A stretch of 64,000 bases of DNA from JAFDZV01 sp048594725 (GTDB lineage: Bacteria; Bacteroidota; Ignavibacteria; OLB7), in NCBI GenBank assembly GCA_048594725.1, contig JBMDXA010000091.1, positions 1 through 64,000 on the forward strand, written 5' to 3'. The position numbers and the translations under genes are program-made. This document shows positions 1 through 9,282 of this stretch, piece by piece; the stretch's first letter is position 1; the number at the start of each line of letters is the position of its first letter. The notes beneath the pieces are model-generated. The model had not been told where the DNA came from. It worked only from the letters and a program-made list of their open reading frames with translations, and ran no database searches.

Positions 1-1
1 T

Positions 2-1204
2 CTTGGAGCGAACATCGGCCTGCGATTCGATCTCGATCCTCCGGAGGACCCCGCCGCCGCTATCCCCTCCGGTCCCGGCACCGACTCTCGTGCGGTTCCG
101 GAGCGCGCCCCCTTGCGCGCCTCGATCGATCTGTACAGCGAGGGGGCCGGCGGAGAGCGGGTGCAGAGCCTTCCGGTGCGGCGCCGGGCGGAGACCACCA
201 CGCAGCATCTTCCGTTCGTGCCGGCGGTCTATTTCGCGGATGGGGATGATCGCATTCCCGAACGGTACAACCTGCTGGCGCCGGATGCCGGGGACTTCAC
301 CGCCGATTCGCTGGCCGGCCGCGATTTCCGCTGGCTCCATTACCAGGGATTGAACGTGCTGGGAATGCGGCTGAAAGAGGAGGCGAAGGAGAAGATATCG
401 CTGCTCGGGCTTGTGGGGCCGGGGGAGCCAGCCGGGCTTGGGCGCCGCCGTGCCGAGCGGGTGCGCGGCTATCTGCGCGATCGCTGGAAGGTGGAGGAGC
501 GGAGGGTGAGCGTTGCAGAGCGGCATGGAGATGCGGGGGCCGTAATCGCCAGTGGCCTGTCACCGGCGCTCGCCGGACCGGTGGTGTCGGAGTGGAGCGT
601 GGCGGGGCTTGATGCGCCGCAGATCGGCCTCCGTCCGGCGACCGACGGAGGGGCGGGACTCAAACGCTGGGAGATCGGGGTCTGGCTCGGCGAGCGCCGT
701 ATAGCCACCTACTCCTCCGATGGTCCGGCGGGTGAGGAGATGATCGATATGGGAATGGTGCTGGATGGTCTTCATGAAGGGGCTGCCCCGGATCTGGTGG
801 CGGAGCTTACGGTAGAGGATTCGGCCGGTGCCATCGTCGTCTCGAAGGACCGGCTTCCGGTCAGGCTGGAGCCGCCGGCGGGTCCCGGCCGGAAGCAGGC
901 CACCTACCTGTTGCTGGTTCCGGAAAGCGCTCCCCTCGCGGTGCCGGTTCCGGAGCTCGAGTCCATCGCCGCCGTTGTCGGCGCCGGCAACCGTATCACC
1001 GTTCGTTATCCTGCCTCCGGACCGCAGAGAGACGATGCCACGGCGACCTATGCGAGCCATGTGGCCGAATCGCTTGCAACGCTGCTGCGCAGCCGGGGCA
1101 CCGGCGATGCCGCGCCGGTTCTGGCTCCCGAAAAGCCCCTACAAACGAAGGGAATGCCGGAGGAGCGGCTTTTCCGCTCCGCCATAACCGTGGTGGTGGA
1201 GTGA
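2..1204 (+). CDS. OmpA-like envelope protein, C-terminal part (5' end outside window)
   Basis: The frame is open from base 2 to a TGA at 1202-1204, so the start lies upstream of the window. The first residues read LGANIGLRFDL, which looks like the last strand of an outer-membrane barrel. Around residues 70-170 the protein resembles an OmpA-like peptidoglycan-binding domain of the kind seen in Chlorobi/Kapabacteria proteins: a YFADGDDRIPERY segment, then NVLGMRLKEEA, then GLGRRRAERVRGYL followed by RVSV. A second, weaker OmpA-like stretch (RITVRYPASG, then HVAESLATLL) lies near the C-terminus. Inferred role: anchoring the outer membrane to peptidoglycan, or serving as a periplasmic part of a larger assembly. 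The family assignment is by motif recall only. Confidence 0.65.
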   Translation, partial: LGANIGLRFDLDPPEDPAAAIPSGPGTDSRAVPERAPLRASIDLYSEGAGGERVQSLPVRRRAETTTQHLPFVPAVYFADGDDRIPERYNLLAPDAGDFTADSLAGRDFRWLHYQGLNVLGMRLKEEAKEKISLLGLVGPGEPAGLGRRRAERVRGYLRDRWKVEERRVSVAERHGDAGAVIASGLSPALAGPVVSEWSVAGLDAPQIGLRPATDGGAGLKRWEIGVWLGERRIATYSSDGPAGEEMIDMGMVLDGLHEGAAPDLVAELTVEDSAGAIVVSKDRLPVRLEPPAGPGRKQATYLLLVPESAPLAVPVPELESIAAVVGAGNRITVRYPASGPQRDDATATYASHVAESLATLLRSRGTGDAAPVLAPEKPLQTKGMPEERLFRSAITVVVE

Positions 1205-1290
1205 TGCGATGTTCATGGCGGCGCTATATGCCGATCCCCGCGCGTTCACAACCTCCATCAGCTATTCGCGGAGATTTCATCCTCAACCTG

Positions 1291-1306
1291 TGCTTCGTGA
1301 GAAGCA
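1291..1306. terminator. short hairpin between convergent genes
   Basis: TGCTTC-GTGA-GAAGCA is a perfect 6-bp stem with a tetraloop, placed between the plus-strand OmpA-like gene and the minus-strand YndJ-like gene. There is no U-tract, so a terminator role for either strand is only a guess. Confidence 0.3.
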
Positions 1307-1322
1307 CTCCAGCTCCCATCTA

Positions 1323-2300
1323 TCAAGATTCGCGTTCATTCGCGGATGGCCGGACGATCCCCCATCCCAGCAGACCGCAGAGGGCGAACAGGCCGTTGGT
1401 GCAGCCATGCACGAGCGCCATCTGGGGAATCGAAATGAAGAACCGTTCGGTGTACATGCCGAGCGCGTAGAGGCAGGCGAAGAACATCGCCACCACCGAG
1501 GAGAGCGCCGCCGTACCCAGAAGGACCCTGGCCTTCGGGGAAGCCAGCAGCGGCCGCACCGCAACCAGGAGCAGCCCCGCATGCACGCTCATGCAGACCG
1601 CCAGCACCGCCGCCGATACCACCTCCATCTCCTTCGAAAGCGTGATCCCCATCGCCACCAGCGGCGGGCCGGCAACGATCCCCGCCCCGGCGATCTTGTA
1701 GAATCCCCAGGCCGGTTCCCTGGCCGGGTCCAGCGTGCGGCCGGTCATCCCCGCGATGATCGGGGCGATAAATCCCGCGTAATGGAAGTGCACGGCCGTC
1801 AGCAGCGCTATCACCCCGCCGAAGCCGAGCGGCGCAAATCCCACACGTGTAGCCAGCAGCCAGGCCCCTCCTACCGGCAGATACAGCAGCGCCGCATCGA
1901 TGCAGAACTCCTCGATCCGGATCTTCCGCCGCGAGAGTATCCGGGTGACGCCATACACGGCGATCAGGCCGCTGACGCCGAACCAGACGCTGGCGAGCAT
2001 GCCGCTCCAGAAACCTATCGGCGTCAGGAAGGAGGCCGCGGCCATCACCGCGCCGATCGGTTGCAGGAAACGGGCCAGCCGGTAGACCACCGCGTTGCGG
2101 CCGGTCTTGTCGGGGGTTGCGGCCAGCTCCAGCCCGAGCGGCACAAATACCAGGATCGCCAGCAGGAGCATCAGCTCGATAACGCCAAGGCTCTCGTTCC
2201 CCGCGAGCCGTCCCACCAGAAGCGCCAGCCAGATGGTAACGCCGAGCAGAGCGCTCATGGAAGTGAAGCCGCTGCGGTTCAATGCCGGATCGATCGTCAT
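1323..2300 (-). CDS. YndJ-like integral membrane protein
   Basis: A 325-residue protein made almost entirely of hydrophobic segments, about nine or ten predicted membrane helices. The motifs AVHFHYAGFIAPIIAG and MALVHGCTNGLFALCGLLGW match what I recall of the YndJ-like family (Bacillus YndJ and relatives), whose function is not established. It begins 15 bp after the stop of the GNAT gene on the same strand, so the two are probably one transcript. The start at 2300 gives a short polar N-terminus (MTIDPALNRSGF) before the first helix. Family call by motif; biochemical role unknown. Confidence 0.7.
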   Translation of the reverse strand: MTIDPALNRSGFTSMSALLGVTIWLALLVGRLAGNESLGVIELMLLLAILVFVPLGLELAATPDKTGRNAVVYRLARFLQPIGAVMAAASFLTPIGFWSGMLASVWFGVSGLIAVYGVTRILSRRKIRIEEFCIDAALLYLPVGGAWLLATRVGFAPLGFGGVIALLTAVHFHYAGFIAPIIAGMTGRTLDPAREPAWGFYKIAGAGIVAGPPLVAMGITLSKEMEVVSAAVLAVCMSVHAGLLLVAVRPLLASPKARVLLGTAALSSVVAMFFACLYALGMYTERFFISIPQMALVHGCTNGLFALCGLLGWGIVRPSANERES

Positions 2301-2315
2301 GAAGGGGTAGAAAGA

Positions 2316-2936
2316 TTAGCGTAGAAAGGAATCGGGATTCTGCCGCCCGCCCGCCGTCTGCGAGGCGAGCGTTTTGCTCATCACCACGCTCCGGTAGTTG
2401 GTCGCATCCCACTGCGTGTGTTCGATGAAGCGGTAGCCGCGCCGCGAGTAGTAGGCTATCAGATGCGCGGCCCCCTCGGCGGTATCGCAGGCCATCTCGG
2501 CCAGGCCGCGCCGGCGGGCCATCGCCTCGATATGATCCATCAGCCTGCTTCCGATGCCGGAGTTCTGGAGCCCGGGCTCCACCGCGAACTGCCCGAACGT
2601 CCCCACATCGGGACGCTGGTACCAGAGGGGGCCATCATTGTGCGGCTCCGGATAGAAGGTGATCGTGGCGACGAGCGCCCCATCCTTCACCCCCACGAAA
2701 CACTCCCCGTTGCTGATACGCTCCAGGGTCTGCTCCGGTGTCTGATGCGTGGCAAAGAAGCGGAACCCCATATCGGCCAGCCGCTTGTAGGAGCGGTGGA
2801 GCAGATCGGTCAGTTCGATGATGGAATCGCCATCGGCGATGGGACGGATAATGATCTCCGGCCCGCTTGCGGAGCGATGATCGGCCATCGGTGTTGCCGG
2901 TACTGTGACAGTTGGCAGGGGGCTCATGCCCCGCAA
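2316..2936 (-). CDS. GNAT-family N-acetyltransferase
   Basis: A 206-residue acetyl-CoA-dependent acyltransferase. The acetyl-CoA-binding motif A is clear: QFAVEPGLQNSGIGSRLMDH, followed by the helix AMARRRG, and a typical last part with LIAYYSRRGYRFIEH. The N-terminal half (IIIRPIADGDSIIELTDLL) is the usual GNAT opening. The first 16 residues look non-conserved, so Met17 (codon at 2886-2888, MADHRSASG) is a plausible alternative start. Substrate unknown. It is first in a two-gene unit with the YndJ-like membrane protein. Confidence 0.8.
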   Translation of the reverse strand: MRGMSPLPTVTVPATPMADHRSASGPEIIIRPIADGDSIIELTDLLHRSYKRLADMGFRFFATHQTPEQTLERISNGECFVGVKDGALVATITFYPEPHNDGPLWYQRPDVGTFGQFAVEPGLQNSGIGSRLMDHIEAMARRRGLAEMACDTAEGAAHLIAYYSRRGYRFIEHTQWDATNYRSVVMSKTLASQTAGGRQNPDSFLR

Positions 2937-3218
2937 TTTATGCTATTTACCCCCGATCTTCCTTTTCTCTTCTCCTATCCGGCTGTCTCATCCTCTCCCC
3001 TCTTCCGGAGTCCGGTCTATTCGGGTTGCGCTCTGATAACCAGAGAAAGAATGGGCTGCTCCCACGGAGCTTCCAACCAGGCATGGCTCTCGGCTGCTGC
3101 AAATGGGTGCCCTCTGACGGGGGCCAGGATGGACGGAAAAGAGTAGCGTCATCACGGGCCGGCGGGCTGGACGCCCGGTGAACTGATCGGAACGAACTTC
3201 ATTCCCGGCCCCCTGGAC

Positions 3219-4241
3219 TCACGACTCCTGCGCTTCCTCCTCTCCCGGCCGCTTCCCCGCGATACGGACGTTCATGACGTTGTTCAGCAGATCGAACCAG
3301 AACGGCGCTCCCAGAGAGATGGCAAGGCCGGTCAGCACCCATCCGAGGATCACCTTCAGGATATCGGAGAATGCCAGCTTCTGGAAGAAGAGCCCCACGC
3401 GCTGGAACGTGCCCAGCGTGCCGCCGGGATCACCCGGCCAGCCGATCGGCAGTGCCAGCTCGCCGAGCTGCTGCTGAAGGCCGACGATCTCATGGCCGAG
3501 CGAATCGACGGACATGGCGGAATCCGGCAACACCAGCGGGCGCGCCACCGCCTGCGATGCCGCCGCGGTAACCGTTGCGCGCAGCGTGCCGTCGCGATAC
3601 AGAGAGTTCACCACATTGAACGTATCCACATTCAGGAGTATCGCCGTCACCAGCCCGAGCAGAAAGAGCTTCCATTGCGTCTGGTACTTGTACCATCCCG
3701 AGACACGGTTCATCGCATCGTTGAACCAGCGCTCGATCTCCGCTCTGAACGCATCCAGATCTCCCTTCGCATTATCCAGAAGCAGCAGGAGCGCGCGCCG
3801 TCCGCCGCTTGCAGGAAGCGCGGTGACGGTAGCCCGCAGATCATCGAACTTCGTTCCGTTGCTGGTGGTATCGGAGGGGACCAGAATATCGATCAGCGCC
3901 AGCGCGAAGTTCCGCGCCGGTATGTACGATGGCTGGCATCCCTCCCGCGCAAGGCTTTTGATGAGCGGGTGATCGTAGAGAGCGGCTGTCATCTTCGATT
4001 GCGCCGGTGCTGTTGCTCCGGTGGCCGGGGTTGCAGCGCCCGTATCGGCGGCGGAAGCCGTGGCACTGGCGGCCGGCCGCCCCATTCCCTGAAGCAGCTT
4101 TGTGATCCCTCTGGCGAGCATCCTGGACCGGCTCTTGGCGATGCTTGCCACAAGCTCGTTGGCCGTGGAGCAGATCATGCTCAGAATCAGGTAGATGAAG
4201 ATCAGACCGATGGCGACGTCGAGAATCGTTGAGCCGAACAT
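3219..4241 (-). CDS. hypothetical membrane protein (LDVAIGLIFIYLILSMICS type)
   Basis: A 340-residue protein with an N-terminal membrane segment (TILDVAIGLIFIYLILSMICS, then ELVASI), a low-complexity Ala/Thr linker at about residues 55-85, a soluble central region, and two further hydrophobic segments (FLLGLVTAILLNVDTFNVVN and ILGWVLTGLAISLGAPFWFDLLNNV). I recall this arrangement from a widespread but unnamed family of bacterial membrane proteins; no function is known to me. It is a monocistronic minus-strand gene, with a candidate promoter at 4451-4459. Confidence 0.7.
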   Translation of the reverse strand: MFGSTILDVAIGLIFIYLILSMICSTANELVASIAKSRSRMLARGITKLLQGMGRPAASATASAADTGAATPATGATAPAQSKMTAALYDHPLIKSLAREGCQPSYIPARNFALALIDILVPSDTTSNGTKFDDLRATVTALPASGGRRALLLLLDNAKGDLDAFRAEIERWFNDAMNRVSGWYKYQTQWKLFLLGLVTAILLNVDTFNVVNSLYRDGTLRATVTAAASQAVARPLVLPDSAMSVDSLGHEIVGLQQQLGELALPIGWPGDPGGTLGTFQRVGLFFQKLAFSDILKVILGWVLTGLAISLGAPFWFDLLNNVMNVRIAGKRPGEEEAQES

Positions 4242-4450
4242 AGTGGTTCCTCCATGTGGTGCGCGATGGTATCGGAAAAAATATCTGGCGGGTGATAGAG
4301 CCGGCTACCATGCCGGATGAAATCATACCAGACGATAGGGCCATGCGGCAGCCCTGGAACATATCGATGGTTCCTCTGCTGCCGGCCGAAAGCCTGCGAT
4401 GCTGCCGGCGCGAATCACCTGAATCGGGGGGAGGGGCTGGTAGCGGCGGT

Positions 4451-4459
4451 GCAAGTATA
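4451..4459 (-). promoter_or_regulatory. candidate -7 element TATACTTGC
   Basis: On the minus strand the bases read TATACTTGC, close to the Bacteroidota -7 consensus TAnnTTTG. A T-rich stretch (CTTTTCTTTTA) lies about 15-20 bases upstream, where the -33 element would be. It sits just beyond the terminator of the preceding protease gene and about 210 bases before the start of the membrane protein ending at 3219. Confidence 0.35.
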
Positions 4460-4475
4460 CTGAGACTTCCCCGGT

Positions 4476-4512
4476 AAAAGAAAAGGGGAACGGACGGGAT
4501 CATCCGTTCCCC
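4476..4512 (-). terminator. rho-independent terminator of protease gene 1
   Basis: GGGGAACGGA (4485-4494) pairs perfectly with TCCGTTCCCC (4503-4512) around an 8-base loop. On the minus strand the stem is followed by TTTTCTTTTA. It lies 30 bases after the stop of the gene at 4543. Confidence 0.85.
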
Positions 4513-4542
4513 CGATAGCAGCAGCGTTTCCGGAGCCGCCCG

Positions 4543-7500
4543 CTACTGCTTTAGCACCTTCTGCCGCCAGCTTCTCGGGCCGGCGCGCAGTTCTATCACA
4601 TAGGCCCCGGCGGGAATCGCCGTTGCATCGATCGCCTTGCGGTATGATCCGCTCGCGGCCGGCTCCTCGATGCGAAGCACCTCGTTGCCCATCATATCCA
4701 CCATGATGATGCTCACCGGCGCGGGCCGGAGCAGATTCAGATCGACGATGAACCGTCCGTGGCTCGGATTCGGATGCACTGCAAGCACGCGCTCTCCGGC
4801 GACCGGCACCTCCGCGCTGAGATCCTTCGAGAACGTAAACGGATCGGAGACCACGATGCAGCCGTTGCCGTCGATGACGGTGGCTCTGTAGATGCCATCG
4901 CTGGTTGCCAGATAGACCTGCCCCGCGGCACCTGCCACCGGCTGGCCGTTGCGTTCCCAGATCACCCTCCCCTCCACCGCTCCGCCGTTGCCGGCTGTGC
5001 AGAAGAGCGAATCGGTTCCCGGCTTCCGCTCTATCACCGGGCGGTCCGGGGTGGCATGTACCAGCACGTCTATCGCTTCGGATGTTCCCGTCTCCCCCGC
5101 CGCATCCGTGGTGGTCACGCTGTAGCTCCCCGATTCCCACACCTCGATGGAGCGCGTGGTAGCGCCGTTGGACCAGCGGTACGCCGCGTAGCCTTCGGCG
5201 GCGGCAAGCGTGACGTTCTCTCCCTGGCAGAAGGTTGTTGCCCCGCTGGCCGATACGGTTGGCTGGGTATGCGGGATGATCTTCACGGTCATCCCGGCCG
5301 AGGCGCCCGTGCATCCGTTGGCGTTGGTGGCCGTGACGCTATAGCTCCCCGCCTCGGTGACGGTGATCTCGCGTGTGGTGGCGCCGTTGGACCACCGGTA
5401 GCTCGTAAAGCCTGCCGTGGCGCTCAGCGTCACGCCTGCCCCCGCATGGAATGCGGTGGGGCCGCTGGCGGTGATTGCCGGCCGCGGCTTCGGGCTTACT
5501 TGCACGATTGTCTCCGCGGACGATACGCTGCATCCTCCGGCATCGCTCACCGTGACGCTGTAGCTCCCCGCCGTTGCAACGGCGATAGTTCTCGTGGTCT
5601 CTCCGGTAGACCAGCGGTAGCTGCCGAATCCTGCCGGCGCGCTGAGCGTCGTCTCCCCTCCCTCGCAGATCAGCGTCTCTCCTGTTATCTGGATCGTTGC
5701 GGGAATGTCGCAGATCCGGAACTGCGGGCTCTCGCCGGAAACCGAGGGACTCTGCCGGTCGCTGATCTTCAGCACCACGGTTGCCGAGGAGACATTCGGC
5801 ACCGTCCAGGTGAACCGGCCGTTGTTGGCAAGCTCCGTCCCGATCACATTCCAGTGCATCCCGCCATCGGCCGAGTAGGAGAGATCCACGCTCCCGATGC
5901 AGCCGGTGGAACTCCAGATCAGTTCCTTCGCGGAGCCGGCAGCCAGGATTTCTCCGGGCGCCGGAGTGGCTAACGCCAGCGTTCTGGCCCCCTCGGGGCG
6001 GGCGGTTGCCATCTCCGACATCATCGACTCGCTGGTTCCCGCAAGCGCGGTGACGGCGTAGAGGTAGCTGGTGCAGTTGGCGGCCGTCCGGTCGGTATAG
6101 GAGCTTCTGCTCCCCTCCACCGTGGCGATGGGAGCCAGCTGCTGCGGGCTTGTGCCGCGATAGATCGTATAGCCGGTGATGCCGGCCGATGCCGGGGCAT
6201 TCCAGGAGAGATCGACCGCGCCATCGGATGGCATCGCCACGAGGCCGGACGGCGGGTCTGCGCCGAGCACCGTGAAGGTGCCGCTTGTGGCGGCGCCCAG
6301 CAGCCCGTTCGCATCGCTTATCCTGATGATCGCCGCCGGTATCTGCAGCGGCGGTAGCGTCCAGTCGTAGCGCCCTGTATTGGGCGCCGAGGAGGTGATC
6401 GTGCTCCAGGTGCTACCGTTGTCGGAGGAATATTCTATCCTCACGGCGGATGCATTGAATGTGCTCCAGGCGATCGTCCTGCTGGTGCCGCTGCTCCAGC
6501 GCTCCCCTTCGGAGGGGGCGGTGATCCGGAACAGGTCGATGGCGAAGGGGAAATCGTTCAGGTCGGCCGTCGCGGAGTTGTCGCGATCGCTGATGCGAAG
6601 CCGTCCCCTTGCTGTTCCGACCGCCGGAACCGTCCAGTTGAAGGAAGCGGGGGCCGGGTCGAGATTGGTTGCTACGGTGGTCCACGATGCTCCGTCGTCC
6701 GGGGAGAAATCGATGCGGAGCGCGGAGATGGCGCCGGAGACGTTCCAGGAGATGGGGATCGTGGTGCCGGGACGCAGCACGGTTGCCGTATTCGGCGCCA
6801 GCAGCGAGATCGCTCCGGAGGTGGAGGCCGTTATCTCGAACGGGCTGGTCATGACGTTGTTGATCGTAAAGGAATCGGATGCCAGCGTGACTGTCACGGT
6901 CGCGGAATATCTGGCTATGGTGCTGATCGAGACCGGAGCGAAGTCCACCGAAGCGATCCCGCCCGGCGCAAGCGATGCGATGGTCCGGGAGCTGGAATAG
7001 ATCGCTCTTCCGATGCTGTCGTGGAGAATCATGGTAACGGCCAGCGAGGTTTGCGGGCTGGTCCCGGCATTTCTGACAGTGGCCGACGGCATGAACGGCG
7101 ACGAGGCGCGGTAGCTCCCTCCCGGCGAGGGGATGCTGATTGCCGCCACCGCCACATCGTTGTCGGCGGAATTCTCCAGCGCTCCCACGCAGGCCGCGGC
7201 TTCGGCATTGCTCCGGATAAGATCGGAGGTGCGGGAATGAAAGCGCAACTCCGTGCCGAACGGCGTGAGATGGCAGTAGCTCATCACGGTCCCGGTGCGC
7301 GGCTTGGTTCCGGTGAAGCACCCCCCCTCGGCCGTGTAGCAGGAATCGATGGCCGGCTCCCACACGCAGCTATGGGTGTGCGGGGAGCCGAAGTTGTGTC
7401 CCAGCTCGTGCGCGGCCACATCGGTATCCCACACGTAGGCGGTAGTGGGATAGGTGATGTTGTTGTTCAGGCCGATCACCCCGTAGCCGTAACCGATCAG

Positions 7501-8529
7501 GGAGCTGGAACAGAGCGTGTTCAGATAGGCCACGCCGCCGCCGATGGAATTGGTGGAGAACAGGTGCGCCACCATGCGCCGCACCGATGTCATGTTCGTA
7601 TTCCAGTAGTTCCGGAACTGGCCGAGAAGCGTGGCGGTGGAGGTGCCGGGATACGGATCGCGTCCGGTCCAGATCCGCAGGTAGGGAACCTGGAGGATGA
7701 TGTTCTGATCGCGCTGATAGATCGCCGAGGCGGCGCCCGCCACCGTAAGGGCATAGTTGGCGGCGCGGGAGAGATTGCGTCCGTGCGCCACATAATACGC
7801 GGAGTCGCAATCGATGGCGATCTGCGCGGCCAGCAGCGTGTTGCTCTGCATCTGCCGGCTCTTCTTTGCGTTGCGGTTGTAGCTCTTGAAGACCTGATCC
7901 ACCGACGGCGCGTATTCCGGCAGTTCCTCGGCGCTGCAATGCCAGCCATCCTCCTTGCCGATCCCGGCCATGCGGAGCGCCTCGGCCTCGTCGTAGATCA
8001 CCATCGTCGATGCCATCCCGTCGGCCAGCGCCAGCGGGGCAACCGTGTAGCGGCGGACCGTCCCCCCATCCGAGGGAAGCTCGATATATCCGGAGCCATA
8101 CTCGCGGAAGAGTGCCAGGTAGACGAAGGAACCGGGGATGGCGGGGACCGAACCGGTGAGGAAGATCCCCTCCGGCAGCCCTACCGCCTGTTCTCCGTTA
8201 TCACCGGCGGCTACTATCGCTCCGTCGCGGCTCAGAACATCGAAGCGCCGCAGGGCGAGCGCCGCGGTGCTGCCATTGCCGAGCGGGAAGTTCTCTATGC
8301 GGATCGTGCCGCGATCGGCCGAGCCAAGCAGGGTGAACGAGGCCGGATCGATCGTGAAGAAGGCAGCCGACGGGGGGGTCGGTTTGCCGGAGAGCATCGG
8401 GCGGGCCTGCCGGGGAAACAGGGTGCTGAAGGAACGTTCGGCGGCGGTCTGCGTTCCCTGTTGTGCCACGAGGGAGCCATGGGGTATGGCTAACAACAGG
8501 AACAGTGCTGCGAGCAGTATCTGTCTCAT
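4543..8529 (-). CDS. T9SS-exported metzincin protease with three Ig-like repeats (paralogue 1)
   Basis: A 1328-residue secreted zinc protease. In order: Sec signal peptide (MRQILLAALFLLLAIPHG), propeptide-like region (PSAAFFTIDPASF), reprolysin-type metallopeptidase with the zinc motif HELGHNFGSPH starting at His374 and a Met-turn TVMSYC, a CARDB-like beta domain, Kre9/KNH-like domains (WSSGTSRTIAWS), one fibronectin type III domain (ITGYTIYRG), three 73-residue Ig-like repeats at about 942-1160 with the YRWSNGATTR signature, and a T9SS type A sorting domain (HPNPSHGRF through GAYVIEL, ending VLKQ). Inferred: cleaved, secreted and attached to the cell surface. No Shine-Dalgarno sequence is visible before the ATG. 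Unlike its two paralogues it has no beta-propeller. Confidence 0.92.
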   Translation of the reverse strand: MRQILLAALFLLLAIPHGSLVAQQGTQTAAERSFSTLFPRQARPMLSGKPTPPSAAFFTIDPASFTLLGSADRGTIRIENFPLGNGSTAALALRRFDVLSRDGAIVAAGDNGEQAVGLPEGIFLTGSVPAIPGSFVYLALFREYGSGYIELPSDGGTVRRYTVAPLALADGMASTMVIYDEAEALRMAGIGKEDGWHCSAEELPEYAPSVDQVFKSYNRNAKKSRQMQSNTLLAAQIAIDCDSAYYVAHGRNLSRAANYALTVAGAASAIYQRDQNIILQVPYLRIWTGRDPYPGTSTATLLGQFRNYWNTNMTSVRRMVAHLFSTNSIGGGVAYLNTLCSSSLIGYGYGVIGLNNNITYPTTAYVWDTDVAAHELGHNFGSPHTHSCVWEPAIDSCYTAEGGCFTGTKPRTGTVMSYCHLTPFGTELRFHSRTSDLIRSNAEAAACVGALENSADNDVAVAAISIPSPGGSYRASSPFMPSATVRNAGTSPQTSLAVTMILHDSIGRAIYSSSRTIASLAPGGIASVDFAPVSISTIARYSATVTVTLASDSFTINNVMTSPFEITASTSGAISLLAPNTATVLRPGTTIPISWNVSGAISALRIDFSPDDGASWTTVATNLDPAPASFNWTVPAVGTARGRLRISDRDNSATADLNDFPFAIDLFRITAPSEGERWSSGTSRTIAWSTFNASAVRIEYSSDNGSTWSTITSSAPNTGRYDWTLPPLQIPAAIIRISDANGLLGAATSGTFTVLGADPPSGLVAMPSDGAVDLSWNAPASAGITGYTIYRGTSPQQLAPIATVEGSRSSYTDRTAANCTSYLYAVTALAGTSESMMSEMATARPEGARTLALATPAPGEILAAGSAKELIWSSTGCIGSVDLSYSADGGMHWNVIGTELANNGRFTWTVPNVSSATVVLKISDRQSPSVSGESPQFRICDIPATIQITGETLICEGGETTLSAPAGFGSYRWSTGETTRTIAVATAGSYSVTVSDAGGCSVSSAETIVQVSPKPRPAITASGPTAFHAGAGVTLSATAGFTSYRWSNGATTREITVTEAGSYSVTATNANGCTGASAGMTVKIIPHTQPTVSASGATTFCQGENVTLAAAEGYAAYRWSNGATTRSIEVWESGSYSVTTTDAAGETGTSEAIDVLVHATPDRPVIERKPGTDSLFCTAGNGGAVEGRVIWERNGQPVAGAAGQVYLATSDGIYRATVIDGNGCIVVSDPFTFSKDLSAEVPVAGERVLAVHPNPSHGRFIVDLNLLRPAPVSIIMVDMMGNEVLRIEEPAASGSYRKAIDATAIPAGAYVIELRAGPRSWRQKVLKQ

Positions 8530-8554
8530 ACTAGGGGGGAGATTTTGTCCTATC

Positions 8555-8568
8555 GCACCGGCCGGTGC
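8555..8568. promoter_or_regulatory. 14-bp perfect palindrome in the leader of protease gene 1
   Basis: GCACCGGCCGGTGC lies 26 bases upstream of the start codon of the gene at 4543-8529. It could be an operator or an mRNA hairpin. The two paralogous genes also have a hairpin close to their starts. Confidence 0.4.
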
Positions 8569-8698
8569 AATTGGGCGTACTGTTGGACCTCGTCCGGCCG
8601 TGCTGCAACGCGCGGGCGGACGGTTGTTTTGTTTGGGAGTAATGCAGAGTAGAAGGGCGCGGAGAGTCCGATCTCTGCCGCTGTGGCATGCTCTGTCT

Positions 8699-9038
8699 GG
8701 ACTTGACGAGCGGCTGCCACGATCTCCACAGGGGATGGAGGCTCTGCTATGTACGAGAGGCCCGGCAACGAGCCCCGAGCAGAAGGATTGGGGAGGAACG
8801 CATGTTCCCTTCCCTTGTGATGCGATCGTTCCGGACTTGGACTCGGCGATCGCGCCACGGTCTCCGCAGGGGATGGAGGTTTCTGCTATGTGAGAGAATC
8901 TATCAGAGAGTCAAACGCAGAACGGATGGACGGGAAGCGATTCCCGTTCGGTGCGATACGATCATCCCGGATTTGGACTCGGCGATCATACCACGGTCTC
9001 CACAGGGGATGGAGATTCTGCTATGCGAGAGAGGCCCC
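8699..9038. repeat. tandem intergenic repeat, about 137-bp period, three partial copies
   Basis: The block GGACTTGGACTCGGCGATC followed by CCACGGTCTCC(A/G)CAGGGGATGGAG and TCTGCTATG occurs at 8699-8763, 8831-8897 and 8967-9038. Corresponding bases are 138 and 136 bases apart. The first copy is the most degenerate (GACTTGACGAGCGGC). Copies 2 and 3 are preceded by TGCGATCGTTCC and TGCGATACGATCATCC. The rest of the 753-base gap between the first two protease genes (8530-9282) holds only the leader palindrome and a terminator; I see no gene in it. Open frames across the copies follow from the repeat and look non-coding. Confidence 0.75.
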
Positions 9039-9212
9039 GAAGGAGCCATACCGACAGAGGCGTTCTGACAAGTAAACGAATAAAGATAGGGGTATGATGT
9101 AAACCCCCGGCAGGTTTTTACGGCGAATTACGGATGCTTATTCATCGACACAATCTTCCTTCAAAACAGGGGCCGATAGTCACCTGGGGGTAATGTTGTG
9201 GTTTGAGAAGAG

Positions 9213-9253
9213 GAGAAAAAAAGCCGGGCCGGAGAAACCTTCTCCGGCCCGGC
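9213..9253 (-). terminator. rho-independent terminator of the giant protease gene
   Basis: A perfect 13-bp stem, GCCGGGCCGGAGA (9223-9235) with TCTCCGGCCCGGC (9241-9253), and a 5-base loop. On the minus strand it is followed by seven or eight U residues. It begins 30 bases after the stop of the 9283-22896 gene. Confidence 0.9.
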
Positions 9254-9282
9254 CATGCACTGCGTTGTCGGCGATTGCGAGC

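Noticed and set aside
8688..9075. Plus-strand frames through the 137-bp repeats
   Set aside because: Their translations repeat only because the DNA repeats, in different frames for different copies; no start signal.
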